From Tamarix chinensis (lineage: Eukaryota; Streptophyta; Magnoliopsida; Caryophyllales; Tamaricaceae): a stretch of 64,000 nt of DNA. This document shows, piece after piece, positions 35,900 to 48,202 of the stretch. The first letter of the stretch is position 1. Every line of letters starts with the position of its first letter. The position numbers and the translations under genes are program-made. The notes beneath the pieces are model-generated. The model did not search any database, was not told the origin of the DNA, and worked only from the letters and a program-made list of their open reading frames with translations. Location of the stretch: NCBI GenBank assembly GCA_030549775.1, contig CM060174.1:21130693-21194692 (forward strand), read 5' to 3'.

Positions 35900-37340
35900 T
35901 AAATCATAATACCTTTGGTCCTCACAGAACAACACATTTTGTGTGCAATTAATTAGTGCTCGATATTTCCTCAACATATCCATCCCAGCAGTCACATTAA
36001 AATCATGCAATTCAAGTTTTATGAGGTCGAACTAAAATTAAATTCCACCAAAGAATAAAGTCACCCCTTTATAAAACCTAGAGCATGAAATCCTATCCCT
36101 AGAAGGTAACACAATAGGAGTGGAAATGCTACTAGAAGGAGATAAGACAGCTCTAACTACCAATGCAAATGGCATAAAGTAGTGCGATGCACCAGAGTAA
36201 AAGAAACACATGCTGGAAAAGTAGAGAAAGTAAGTATACTGATTACCACATTGCCCTGATGCTTTGCCTCTACCTAGCTCATAAATTTCAAGCATCCTCA
36301 AGAAGGAATTCCCGTGGCACTAGCTATTCCTTTCCCTTGTTAGAAAAGGCGAGGCCTCTAACTTCTGGGCTTACTAGCTCAACTAGCAACACTAGCTGGG
36401 GATAGAGGAACTCTCTTAGTTTGAGGCCTCTAGTACTTTGATCTCAAGGTTGGCTCCTCTAGATGTTGCCATCCCTAGCTAGGCATTCATAGGCTCTATG
36501 CCCCACCATGCCACATCCATAGTGTGTCACCTTGTTATCCCTATAGTGCCTCTCTTCACCACGAACCCCACACAGACGTCTAACTCAGGGCACTAACCCC
36601 ATGCTCTTTCCATATCTTGGCAGCAAGATTCCTCCAAAAAGGGCTCTCTTTCTTTTATTAGGGTGCTGGTAACCCTCTAACTTCTTCTTACTCCATGATT
36701 GATGACTTTGGGCCTAGATTACTCGGGATGCCTCCAAAGCCTACTCGTAGATCCCTACCATGGCCAACAGAGTAACTCTCACCAAGAGCTCCTGATATCA
36801 GATCCCCAGACCAAGCTTGAAATTGTGGACTTGTATCACCTTACTAGTTGTCATTTGTAGAGAAAATTGAACCTAGTCCATGAATTGAGTGTAGTACTCC
36901 TCAATGGACATACCCCCTTATTGAAAATCCATAAACTCATCATACTTCTTCATTCAGAGGTGACTCACATAGAAGTGGGCATGAAGCACCTCCAAAAATA
37001 GTCCCTATCCCATAGGTTCTCCACCCTACATTAGAATATCCTCCACCATGTGTTTTCCCTCCCTTTTATATAGTATACTTCCACATCAACCCTCTTATCC
37101 ATAGGGAAACTATAGGAAGTGAAGGTCTTCACCATATTCTTGACCCATCTCTTTATCATGTCAAGGTCCTCCTAGCCCTCAAATATTGGTGGATGATGAT
37201 GCATAACCCTCCTAAGCTAATCCTTCAGAATAAGTGTGACTAGTGGCATCAATGGTGTTTATGGTGCTCAAATTTTACCCTCTATGTAGGCTCCAACAAT
37301 CTCTATGAATGCCTCAATGCACTTGTAGTGGTTGTTAGTG
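35900..37340 (-). pseudogene. gag: Tekay-like gag and protease, broken
   Basis: Gag starts near 37340 on the - strand with MATNNHYKCIEAFIEI-like residues and continues to a degenerate CCHC knuckle near 36525-36485: HYGCGMVGHRAYEC, in which the first Cys is His. The protease lies around 36301-36038, where an open frame contains MCFFYSGASHYF; the family motif is F-D-S-G-A-S-H-x-F, so the catalytic Asp is Tyr. Many stops interrupt the region between. It is placed between the primer site (37849-37860) and RT (35680), as expected. Confidence 0.75.
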
Positions 37341-37532
37341 GCCATTGATTCTTAAGGACTAGAAGTAATTATAGGATAAATTCAATCTTCTAAGTACTAA
37401 AACTCGAACAACAAGCTATCATTGAGGTTATCTAGTGCACATTCCCAACCCACTCTCACTCATGGATATTCCAGGTTTAGAAATTACTAAACTTGCAAGA
37501 AAATAAAAGGGGAAAGATTTAAAATTAAGGCT

Positions 37533-37863
37533 GATACCATCTTGTGGTATCAAATGAAAAATCATTAAAGGTGATACATTTTTAGGACAATGCTTTGATA
37601 AAAATCCTAGGGTATCAGCTTAGTTATTTTTGAAAGACTTGGGATCTTAAGAAAAAGCTATAATACCAACCTATGGTATTCACTCAATTATTTTCAAAAG
37701 TAATGAATTTTTAAGAAAGATGTTTTGATACCAACTTGTGGTATCAACTTAATTATTTTCAAAGAATGCAGTTTTAGGAAAAACACTTTAATACCAAGCT
37801 ATGGTATCAACTTAATTGTTTTTGAAGTAGTGAATTTTTAAGAAAAATGCTTTGATACCAACC
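37533..37863 (-). repeat. ~64 bp tandem repeats carrying a palindromic primer-site-like motif
   Basis: Five to six units at 37533, ~37597, ~37662, ~37728, ~37790 and 37854 (spacing 62-66 bp). Most units hold an inverted repeat of the form GATACCA-5 bases-TGGTATC, flanked by AAGAAAAATGC- and TTAATTATTTTCAAA-like blocks. TGGTATCA is the core of the tRNA-Met primer site used by Tekay elements, and the last unit is the actual primer site next to the 5' LTR. Confidence 0.8.
37849..37860 (-). other. Primer binding site, initiator tRNA-Met-like
   Basis: On the - strand TGGTATCAAAGC begins three bases after the 5' LTR end. The usual Tekay/Del primer site is TGGTATCAGAGC, so there is one difference (G to A). 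Confidence 0.85.
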
Positions 37864-40800
37864 TTTAATACCATCATTTTTCACTACCGGTAAATTTTGT
37901 TTAAAACAATGTAGTAGCGGAAATACTATACACACTTTGAAAAACCAGGGTGTTACAATCAGACCTATCATGGTGTAGGCATTTGGCACCTATCCCATAT
38001 TAGTTACAAGGCTAAACAAAATCATCTAATTTAAAATAGAACGCACAACTTATATTACATAAATATTAAAAAGAACATTGAATCGAAGGACCTCAACAAC
38101 CCCTAACTAAGTCAAATATAGGAAGACAAATAAGTTAAGAATACAGGCCTAAATTAAAATGAGATTAGGGCATGTTCCTAACTATGAGTCCTCACAGATC
38201 ACACAAAAACCTCCTAATGTCCACACTCACAAGCCTTGAATCCAATATAAGGTAGGACCACTACAGGCCAACCACAAAAGCCTACACATGGCGCTATGCT
38301 CACAAGAATGAGTAGGTAACCTAGCAAATGGACACACCACTATGTTAAGTGCTAAGTTAGCTAAGTTTCCTCCTTAACAGAAATCACAAGTATGAAAAAA
38401 TCTATCATAATATGGATATCATATTTATTATACGTCATCCTAATGCCATATATGTAAAGTTAATAAAGCATTAAGATACATGATCATGTGCAAATCAGGC
38501 AACCAGGGTTATTTTTCCACATTGTTCATTCGATTAGATATATCATTTCTTATCCATGTATTGATATAGGTCAACATCTAGTTTATACTTCTAATTATTA
38601 ACTAGTTATTTATTATCCAATTAATTATCATTTAATTACTTATCATCTGATCACTTATCTTCATTTTTTTATTATCAAAAGATGGATTGTGCACCACCCC
38701 AATGGTCTCACATACCATGGAAGCCTATCTTCTAAAGGAAATAAAGTTCAAGTTGAAGCCAATCACCAAAGTGGGCATAAGTCCAAGCCGAAGCAAATCA
38801 CTAGAATGGACATAAGTCCAGGCCAAAGCTAACCAAAAAGGATATAAGTCTAGGATGAACCCAACTGCCTAGATAACTAAACCCTTTAGTATTCATACCT
38901 CCTAGTACATCATTAGTTTCTAGAGTAGGTAAGGTACCAAGACCTCTAGAATCACGCCTAAAGGAACCAATAAATGCCTGAATCCAGACTAACCCATAGT
39001 AGCTAATTGAGGATCAGGTAACCCAGACCCACACACAACTCAATTATCTTTTGCCTCACATGATTATTATATTATTCATTAGTTTAAGTGAACAAACAAG
39101 GCCCATAAAAAGAGCAAGAAAGGCATTCATATCTTTCTTCCATATTAATCATTTACATTTCCTAACAATAGGTGGGATTCCATTTATCCTTGTAAAATAT
39201 TATTCATGCTCATCATATGACTTTATTCAGGCACATGCAGTGCTTCATTACTCTTTCCTCAAAGACCATCACATTTTAAAAGTGGTACACTCATCTAGCC
39301 TTTACATTACCCATTGAATATGTCATAAACCATAGTCAATTTGATATATTCATTGGCTCAATAATCCATGATAAAAGTTATATTTTATCCTTTTAATAAA
39401 CATAGGACAATCTCATATGTAACCTCAAAGAATAACCTAACTGAAATTAATCAAATCACACAAACCACGTGAGCCAGTAGATTAGTCCAGCCCAACCAAG
39501 TAATCGGTTGTACCAATCAGTTAATTAGTTTGGGTTGACTAGTATTCTAGTTTGACTTGATCAAACCCTAGTTTTCCTCAATCTAGTCAAATGGTTAGGA
39601 CAAACTAGTATACTATTCATAGACAAGTTGATCAGTTCTGCCTAAAGAATCGACGGGATTAATTAGAGAGCAAGACCAAGGTATATACATGCTTACCAAT
39701 TGATGGATTAGGTTAAAAATTCGAGTATTATAGGAACCATTCAATCAGTTTAGCCTAACCAATATCTTAATTTTCCCAACAAGAGCACTAAATAATCATT
39801 TTCATGCAGATCATGCTTACAAATCTTTATCATACCACATTACAACATGTTTTAATATGAAATAACACAATTTTAGCCTATTTAAAATGCACATCTCAAC
39901 ATTAATCATCACAACCCATATTTTCTCAAGATTCATGCTTTTCTCTCAAAATATCCTATCTAACCGTCAAAATCAGTTCTATAAGCTATATATATATATA
40001 TATATTCATGCCATCATATAATATCAACTTATAAAGTTTTATATCATGCAAGATTACTCATAACCCATCTACAAAGAAAGAATAACTTATTTGATATAGG
40101 TAAAACTTCCATTGAAAAGAAATCTAAACCTCTAAAATCATCAACTTTCAAAATCATAAAAAACAAGTTTTAACTCAAATTTTGTGTATAAAATTCATGA
40201 ATTTGAATGAGAAATAGAAAGGAAAGAATTAACATACCACACCTAAAGAAAAATAGAGGGTACTTAGGTGAACAACTAAACCTTTTTCCTAAATCTAACT
40301 CTTTCTTACTTAATAATTAAAATAAGAAGGAGGTAGAGAAAGGATAAGAAGAGTGAAAGCAATTCGACTGTAAGGTTTGAAGTGCAAAGGGACAAGTTGA
40401 ATACTAGAAGGTTAGGTATTTTTATGTGATTGAAAGAAAGGTGAACAAAAGGGTGATAACGGTAATTTATAGCCAACCAATTTATTACAAATCATAGTGT
40501 GGTTAGGAACAAATCAAAAACCCTAATTGATATCATTTTAATTCAAGTTAAATGGATAGATTTCATACAATATATGTTGACCTATCCTCTAGAGCTCAAA
40601 TTGTGATGTTGGGGAAATGTAGGTTAATTGGTCAAGAAATGTAATTTATAAGAGGGGTAATGGAAGGTCAGCATGGAAGGAATCTTCTAGCTGATCAGAC
40701 TCAAGCCTAAGATTAAAAAAATGATCTTAGTATTATGCAGAAGAGAGAGGTGGAAGAAGGAAAGGCTAATGTCATCTCCCTCTGGCAATTGTCCCAGTAA

Positions 40801-41226
40801 ACACTTTAGATCAATCAGAGGTAGTAGTTTTAGACTAAATCTCTAATGAAAAATGCTAAGAATCTCTTAAAAATAGTTTGGCATAGGTTAGCATTTTAAA
40901 GAAATTTTTCCAAAAAAATTGAGTTTTAAAAATATGCTTACCTTAATAGATCAATCAATCAGTTTGGCCTACCAATCTACTACACTACAAACCTGTCAAT
41001 CAGTTCCCTAACTAGTCAATCTATTTAGTCAACTAAAAACCATTTTGCTGAAATGATGATCTAGTGAATCGGTTCATGGAACTAGCTACTTAGTTCGCCT
41101 TAAAAACTCAATAAATTCAAATTTTCAACCTTATTTCCAAATCCAAATTTGCGTAAAATCAAATAAAAAAAGCACAAATTTACATAAACTCTCATTTTGC
41201 ATTTTCCAAAAAGATCGGGCATTACA
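37864..41226 (-). repeat. 5' LTR of the Tekay-like element
   Basis: Read on the - strand it starts TGTAATGCCCGATC (41226) and ends at 37864, where the terminal CA has decayed (TTTAAT on the + strand instead of TGTAAC). It matches the 3' LTR through the CATTTTTCACTA end, the ~34 bp tandem units at 38720-38880 and the CAATCGGTT-type word clusters at 39465-39780 and 40935-41100. An (AT)n run at about 39984-40004 is specific to this copy. Confidence 0.9.
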
Positions 41227-41231
41227 ACTTA

Positions 41232-42259
41232 ATCCAATTTTAAATACATAGGATCACCTATTAGGGTTAGGAAAGAAATCCCAATTTATTTAATTTCACA
41301 CTAATTCGTAAAATTAAAGCTTTCATCATACAATTAAACATATTTTTAGACATAGTGCATAGTTAATTAGTTAAAAATAGCTTAATCAAATGAACTTAAG
41401 CTGTCCAAACATATCTGGATTTAAAATTCAAATGTTAGAAATCAACCATATACACAACATTCAACCTAACCAAATTTATCAATCAACTCGTATATACATA
41501 ATAAAAAACTAATTTAGCTTATCAAAATCTAATTCACATAAAATCAATCTAGATTAGAATTTAGGATTTGGAAAATTGTACGATAAAAAAAATTGATCGA
41601 GTAGCTCAATGTAAGCATACAAGACCGTAGAAGGGGTGAAAACCTAATTGGTGGTTATAGGACAAGGAGGCATCATTAGTGGTTGCTTGGTATTTGTGTA
41701 GTGGTACAAATTAGAGGCTAGCTACTACTACACCACTATATCATTGTGATGCATACATTATGTGTTGCTTTCGTCTACCATTTAGTTCCCTAGGTCACTA
41801 ATAGATGGCTAGGAATAGAGGAAGGGTAGAGGAGGAGAATAATGGAGTTAGGTAGGGTAGACAATTAAGGGGAGTAGGGGTCTGGTTGAACAAGTCCTAT
41901 TCCCTCAGTTCGTAACTCTCTCAATTGTTAAAAAGAAATAGGAATAAGAAAGAGAAAAAGGTTGTCGGTTTGGGTTGAGTTTTTTTAAATCAAACATAAA
42001 GGTAAAAAGGTTTTTTGATTAAAATATTAATGATAATATATATATATATAACTTGCGTAAAAAGAAATAAAATGTTGGAATAATAATTCAATTACATTGG
42101 AAAATATATAAAATAAAATTATAAGGAATTGTAAAGAATTCAAATAATTTCAAAAATAGTTCATACGTGAACTAAAAATTGAAAATGGAAATAATTGATT
42201 TTCTAGAAAAAATCACAAATAAGTTGTAGAAACCTTTAATTTGAATTTTTTGAGGTTTT
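41232..42259 (-). other. AT-rich flank with promoter-like pyrimidine block (possible - strand LTR)
   Basis: Right flank of the Tekay-like element. Read on the - strand, 41950-41640 is a pyrimidine-rich block resembling the promoter parts of LTRs at 27700-27920 and 45100-45560, so the site may be an older LTR interrupted by two insertions (29298-41226 and 42260-43704). No coding signal. Borders not found. Confidence 0.35.
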
Positions 42260-43704
42260 TGTAATGGCCCAAACTTGAGCGGAGTGTTATAAAGATTAAT
42301 ATGACTACTTATATCAATATGGTATACCACTATTTTGGTGATTCCGTCCAAAGAACTCCTTAGTTATGTGTAATTGTCTTGAAATAAATTTTAAGATGGG
42401 TGATCCTCTTGAGAAATTTCATTTTTTTTAAATTTTATAGGGAAGCTTATAAATGAAGAAAATGTGTGTTGAAAGAACTCGTGTTAATATACAAGCCTAA
42501 CTAATTAATCCAAAAGCACTCTAGAATAGCCTCTATAGCTATAGTTTTAAAAATTAGGTCAGACAAGCTTATTAGATAGATGAATTAATACCCCAGTAAC
42601 ATCTCTAGTTTTAGTAAAGTATTTAACTATTTATGCATTTTTGCTAGTAAAAACCATTAAAACCATATTGATTTTTTAGTTTGTTTGAAACTATCCATAT
42701 TTTGAAAAAAAAAATACTTTAGTCTATGTCTTGTTCAACTCCATCGTTCTTTATCAAGCGGTAAATTGTAAATCCATTGGAACTAACTTTTTTGGACATA
42801 TATCATGCTTAGGAAAGATGGTGGTACAGTCAATGATGAAATTAATTGTAATTATTTCAAGAGATAAAATGAAGACAACACATTCACTAAGAAAAATAAG
42901 GAATTTTTTGAATAATGGGAGGGTAAATGAGTTTGGGATTATGGTTTTAGGTACGATATAAAGGGGTTTCATATATAAAAATAGGGAAAGAAATTTCATC
43001 TTGAAAAGAGATAGGATGAGGTAAGAAATTCATTTGTGTTGTGAGGTATGAAATCTAAGAATAAAAAACAAATTTTAATTACTTAGAGAGATAAAGGATT
43101 TGGGAAGACACATATCATATGTAAGAATGGGAAATTTTATGAGAAAAAGATGATTATATAATAGGTTATGGTTTGGTTGGGTTTTGTTTTACCTAAGATT
43201 ATTTGGGCACATGTACTTAGGTTGAATTTAATTATCTTTTGTTAATAATATCATACATATTTAGAGGATAAAATTTATTTAGATACTTTTAATATTTGTC
43301 TTAGTATTTTTTAAATACTTGTTTTTCTATGATTTAACTTAGATACCATCAAGTTTAAATTATTTTTCACTTGACTAATTAATAGGTATCTATATGGAAT
43401 TAGAAAAATTATGTATTTTGATTATTTAGGCAAAAATTAAAAAAATTAGAGATAAATCTACCTAATTGGAATTATGGAAATAAATTTTAAAATTGATAAA
43501 TTATCCTATATTTTAATTATTATTTTTATTTATAAAAGTTATTAAACCATAGGTTAGATCTATTTAAAACACTAATATAACTAGTAAGCCAGTCATAATG
43601 CCGATCTAGTTTTTAAAATTATGTTTGAAACCCGTGTGGGTTTAGGGTGCTATTAGGTAGTTATCAATTGACCCTCATGTGATCACATTGATTTGGGGTG
43701 TTAC
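42260..43704 (+). mobile_element. Probable solo LTR, 1.4 kb
   Basis: It starts TGTAATGGCCCAAACTTGAG and ends GGGGTGTTAC (final A lost or changed). The flanking five bases are GTTTT on the left and GCTTT on the right, a target duplication with one difference. No second copy is seen. The open frame 42731-42961 inside matches no family that I recognise. Confidence 0.5.
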
Positions 43705-44672
43705 GCTTTCACCAACCTCCTACGAATAAATAAATTGAAAGATATATATATATATTTGCTATATATATAAATCATTAAAATAATATTACTACTTCAAACA
43801 AATTTTTATAATTTAAAATAATTCATTTTCATAAAAAAAAATGTAACTTTAAAACACATTCATAATGGCATGACAAATTCATTACCAAAAATGAATTCAA
43901 AATTTAAAATAAAATATGTGACCAAAATGAGAATATATTTTCAAATTCAACTTAAGATCTTATGAATTTAACAAAAATTATAATTATGAATGAATTTTTT
44001 TAGAATAGTTCAAAATATTAAATGATTAAATTAATTCCAATATAAATTTGAAATTTTGAAAAAAAAACTATAAAAATAATAACAAATAAAATAATTAAAC
44101 ATTTTTATCAAAATATATTATTAAAATCATTAAGTTTGAGGAAATTAAATTTTATAAATACGAGTTATTATAATAATTATATAAATTAATATAATAATAT
44201 TAGCCCTAAAATTATCTAACAACTAGAAGAGCATTACTCCCTCAATCCCAATTGAGTTGATCTATTTTCAAGACCACCATCCTATAGGTCCTTTGATGTA
44301 TGGCTTGGCTAATTATTACTTTATAATGATGTTTATTAATATAGTTCTTTTGATAATAATAACTGCTATTATTATTATCATTATTATTTAAAAAATTTTA
44401 ATTATGATATTTATTATCATAGTTATACAATAAAAATATTTAAAATGATTATAATGACAATTTTAAATATATTTGTAAAAAATATTATTAATATTTAATA
44501 TAAAAATGGGTAATTATGATTATAAGAGAAGTATTATATGTATAAAATAAATGAATGTGTTGTGTCAAGGGATATAAAAATAGTTAAAACATTTGTTTTC
44601 CTTACATACTCGTAATGACATATATATCAATGGGTATTAGTGATGCGGGAGCATCCATAGATAATCCTCGAG
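43705..44672. other. AT-rich intergenic stretch
   Basis: Nothing coding. Short (AT)n at 43743-43756 and ATT-type runs near 44360-44390. It may be the U3 part of the older - strand LTR suspected on the other side of the 1.4 kb insertion. Confidence 0.4.
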
Positions 44673-45629
44673 GTGATTGAAATGCCCCGAAAATTTCTAA
44701 TTTTATAAACTACATTTAAAGGATATTTATTATAAGAATTATTTAAATAAATTATTTTGAATTAATTAGGGCAAATTAAGAAGAAATTTATAAGTATTTT
44801 TATTAGAAGACAATTTGGGCATTTTAGCTAATTAAGCATTTTATTTTGAAAATTAATTAATTAAATTATTTTATTTAAAATAAGAATGAGAAAATAGTTT
44901 TAATTTAATAATGATTTTATAAATAAATTAATTGGAGAAATTTAGTGTGTTTTACTAATTAAAATGGAAATTATGGAAAATCTTTTAAAAATCATAATTT
45001 AGCTTAAAAAGGGATTTAAAGATTATTTTATTTAAATATTATTATTTTTAAATATCCCAAATATTATAATTAATTTAATTAAGCCAACCCACTATTTTTT
45101 ATTTTTCTCTTTTCCCTTTTTTCCTTTTCTTTTTGTTTTTCTTCTTCTTTTCTTTTTCCCTTTTTCTTCCTTCGGCCCAACCGCGTAGCTGCCCCGTTCT
45201 GGCTCGCTTCCCAATGGTGCGTTTTATCATTTATTCTGCCCTACACTCTGCGTTTCATTTTATGCACCCTCGTCACGCCCGAACCGCCGGTCTTCCTCCC
45301 TTTTTCTTTTTTTCTTCCCCGCGAACCGGACCAGCCCCCTCCTCCTTCCTTCTTCCTCCCCTCCCCTCCATCGACGCTACTGCAACTCCCACCCCCGAAA
45401 ATGGTGGCGCCGGCTACGAGGACTCTGACCGGCCGAGTCACATCTCTTTTTCTCCCTCTCGACCTACACATGAGCTTGGCATGATCAATTATCCTCAACT
45501 CTCACTCGTTCCCTCTCTATTACTTCTCGAACCTTCGACCCAACCCAAGCAGTCGCCGACTGATTTCTGACGCCGGCCACCCAAACCCATCTTGCCGACC
45601 TCCAAAACCCTAATAATCCATCTAAACTC

Positions 45630-45637
45630 TATAAATA
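45630..45637 (+). promoter_or_regulatory. TATA box of the 4.55 kb LTR
   Basis: TATAAATA follows a pyrimidine-rich GC-richer stretch and sits about 950 bp into the LTR. The truncated relative has TTTAAATA (10624) at the equivalent place. Confidence 0.6.
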
Positions 45638-47139
45638 GCCTAATGGTGGATGTTTTTGAGACTTCTTCTTCTCAAAAACCCTAAGAGAGATCTTCCTGCC
45701 ACCGCCCCATCTGACGCCATTATCTCCTTCCCCAACCAACTTCAACACCTCCTCTTGCTACCAATCTCTTCCCTGCAATACCCCCTAATTAACTAAACTA
45801 ACCGCAACCTTCGATTCATCTTTTACAAGCCTCCATAATTGCACAAAGTTGGTTACTTGCTTCGACAGAAAATTTCACGCCGAGACGTTGAGCCACCTTC
45901 CACCACCACATGCGCCGCTTCTAACACCTTCCAAACCAACCATTAACTCCTACTAATTATCCTCTACATCCCCATATAATTATTTTAATTTTCATCCTCT
46001 CCATCACCCATTTTCCTAATTTTTGGCCCCCTTAGACCCATTTTCTGGCCACCTCCGGGAACCATCGCCGGTGCCACCTTCATCCTCCAACTCAAGGTGA
46101 AATCCTAGACCTTTTAAACACTTCCTTTCGATTTATTGATAATTATTATGCTTTTATCCTAATTTTTAATGTTAATTCGATTCTAATTATTATTATTATT
46201 ATTTTTATCAACTGTAATCTAATGGTTAAATCTTCTTTATAGGTTTGGGAGTATTCTTGAGTTAGAAAAGCTATTATTCTCGAATTTTAGTTATTTAATA
46301 GAATTAGTACATGTTTACTATTATTATTAATAATATAATTAATATTATTATTATTAGTGTAATTAATTATTTAATAGTGTAATTATTTCAAGAGGCATAG
46401 AAACCTAAATTTTTAATTAAGCCTTGCAGCTTTTTCCTTTTATTACTATTATTAGCATTTTAACATTATTACTAATATATTATCGTTTTTAGCACTAAGT
46501 ATATATATATTGTTATTACTACTACTAAATTTGTTATTATTATTATTATTACTACTACTAAATTTGATTATTTATTTTATTATTAGTATTATCTTGGAAA
46601 AGGGGCCAAAGCATTTATTTCACCTTATTTTTGAATAATGTCCTTTTTATTGTTATTATTATTGGTACTATTATTATTCTTATTTATATTCTCATTGATA
46701 TTATTTTAGTATCATTATTATTATTAGGGTAAAGTATTTAACCCTATATTATCAACCTTTATAATATTTCTATTATTTCTATATCTTTAGCAAAGTTAGA
46801 ATTTTATTAATGTTATTTGTATTAGTAAGTTGTTATTTGGTCAAAACCCTAAGGAGGCTTAGGAGCGTGCTCCAAGACCGGTGTCGTTTTAGGTAAGGAG
46901 TGCTAAGGCCTTTTATGTGCTTATGTATATCATGTGTTTCGCATGTTATGTATCTATTGTTTATTATTATTAAATATTTTATATGTGGTATGACTTGGAG
47001 TTGAAGAATGTTGTGCATGGTATGTGTATTAATTATGTATGATGATATGTGTTGTGTATGTGGTTTATGTGAGAGGAAGGATGAAAAAGGAGGATGGGGA
47101 AAGAATTTGATTAAGGGAAGTGAGTTAACCTAATTTTAT

Positions 47140-47520
47140 GGTTTTATAAGGAATAATCTAATGTATGATTTTATGTGTGAAAGAGCAGAATTTATGGTTC
47201 GTTTGGGAGAATCTAATTTAGGATGTTATTTGGGAGAATGTAATTTATAATATTATATGGGAGAATTTAAGTTATGATTTGATTGGGAGAGTTAATTTAT
47301 AATTTGTTTGGGAGAATTTATTTTATGATGTTATTTGGGAGAATGTAATTTATAATATTATATGGGAGAATTTAAGTTATGATTTGATTGGGAGAGTTAA
47401 TTTATAATTTGTTTGGGAGAATCTAATTCATGATGTTATTTGAGAAAATGTAATTTATGATATTATATGGGGGAATCTAATTTATGATTTGCTTGGGGGA
47501 ATTCAATTTATGGTTTTCCT
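47140..47520 (+). repeat. 105-bp tandem repeats built of ~26-bp GGGAGAAT units
   Basis: GATGTTATTTG recurs at 47222, 47327 and 47432, exactly 105 bp apart; the first two units are nearly identical. Each unit is made of about four short subunits of the form GGGAGAAT(C/G/T)TAATTTATGAT. Similar but shorter word repeats (CTAGGGTTTTGCATGG) occur at 12240-12440 in the relative. Confidence 0.9.
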
Positions 47521-48202
47521 TAGGAGATTCTAAATTATGATTTTATGTGGAAGAATCTTTATGGTTTGAATTTAGGGTTGGTATGGACAAATCTTTGGGT
47601 CTTATATGGTTTGAATTTAGGGTTTTGTATAACAGAATCTAGGGTTTACCTGGTGGTATTAATGGATGTATGTTGGTATTAGGGTTTGTATGATGATATT
47701 AAGGTTTGTATGGTGGTAATTATAGTTGTATGGTGGTATTAGGATTTACATATGGTGATATTGATGGTTGTATGGTGGTATTAGGGTTTGCATGGTTGTG
47801 TGTAGGGCTTCACGTGGAATTTTAGGGTTTACATGAAAAAGGTTCGAAGGTTTGCATGGAAAGATTAGTGTTTGCATGGAAGTGAAATTACGTGTGAAAA
47901 TTTGATTTGGGATGTAAGGGAGGAAATAGAAGAGTTATTTTGGTGTTTGAATGTTTTGGGTGAAAAATAATACGTAAGACATTATAAGGGAATGAAGGTG
48001 ACTGAATTAGGGTTTGGAGTGATTGACGATGGTTGTGGGGGTCAAGTAGGGTATATGGTGTATGTCTAGGGTTTGGTGGTAGCACATGTGTAAATTGTGA
48101 ATAAAGTATGATGTTGAATATGGAATTTATGATTTATGATTCGTGCATGTATATGGTGAAAGCTTATGAATAAGATACTTAAACATTAATTATCTATAGA
48201 GG

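Larger units (their letters stand above)
29298..41226 (-). mobile_element. Complete but dead Tekay-like chromovirus (Ty3/gypsy), 11.9 kb
   Basis: The element lies on the - strand. Both ends keep TG/CA (TGTAATGCCC at 41226 reading left, ...GTGTTACA at 29298), and the 5-bp ACTTA is repeated exactly at 29293-29297 and 41227-41231, a perfect target duplication. In - strand order it has 5' LTR, Met-type primer site, gag, protease, RT, RNase H, integrase, chromodomain remnant, polypurine tract and 3' LTR. Integrase and RT motifs are those of Tekay/Del chromoviruses. All domains are broken. The two LTRs differ visibly in sequence and length (3363 and 3470 bp), so the insertion is old. A solo LTR of the same family lies at 13730-17133. 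Confidence 0.92.

Noticed and set aside
45133..45570. 145-residue open frame on the + strand
   Set aside because: It lies in the pyrimidine-rich promoter part of the 4.55 kb solo LTR, upstream of the TATA box, has low-complexity Pro/Ser/Phe composition and is not kept open in the relative at 9755.
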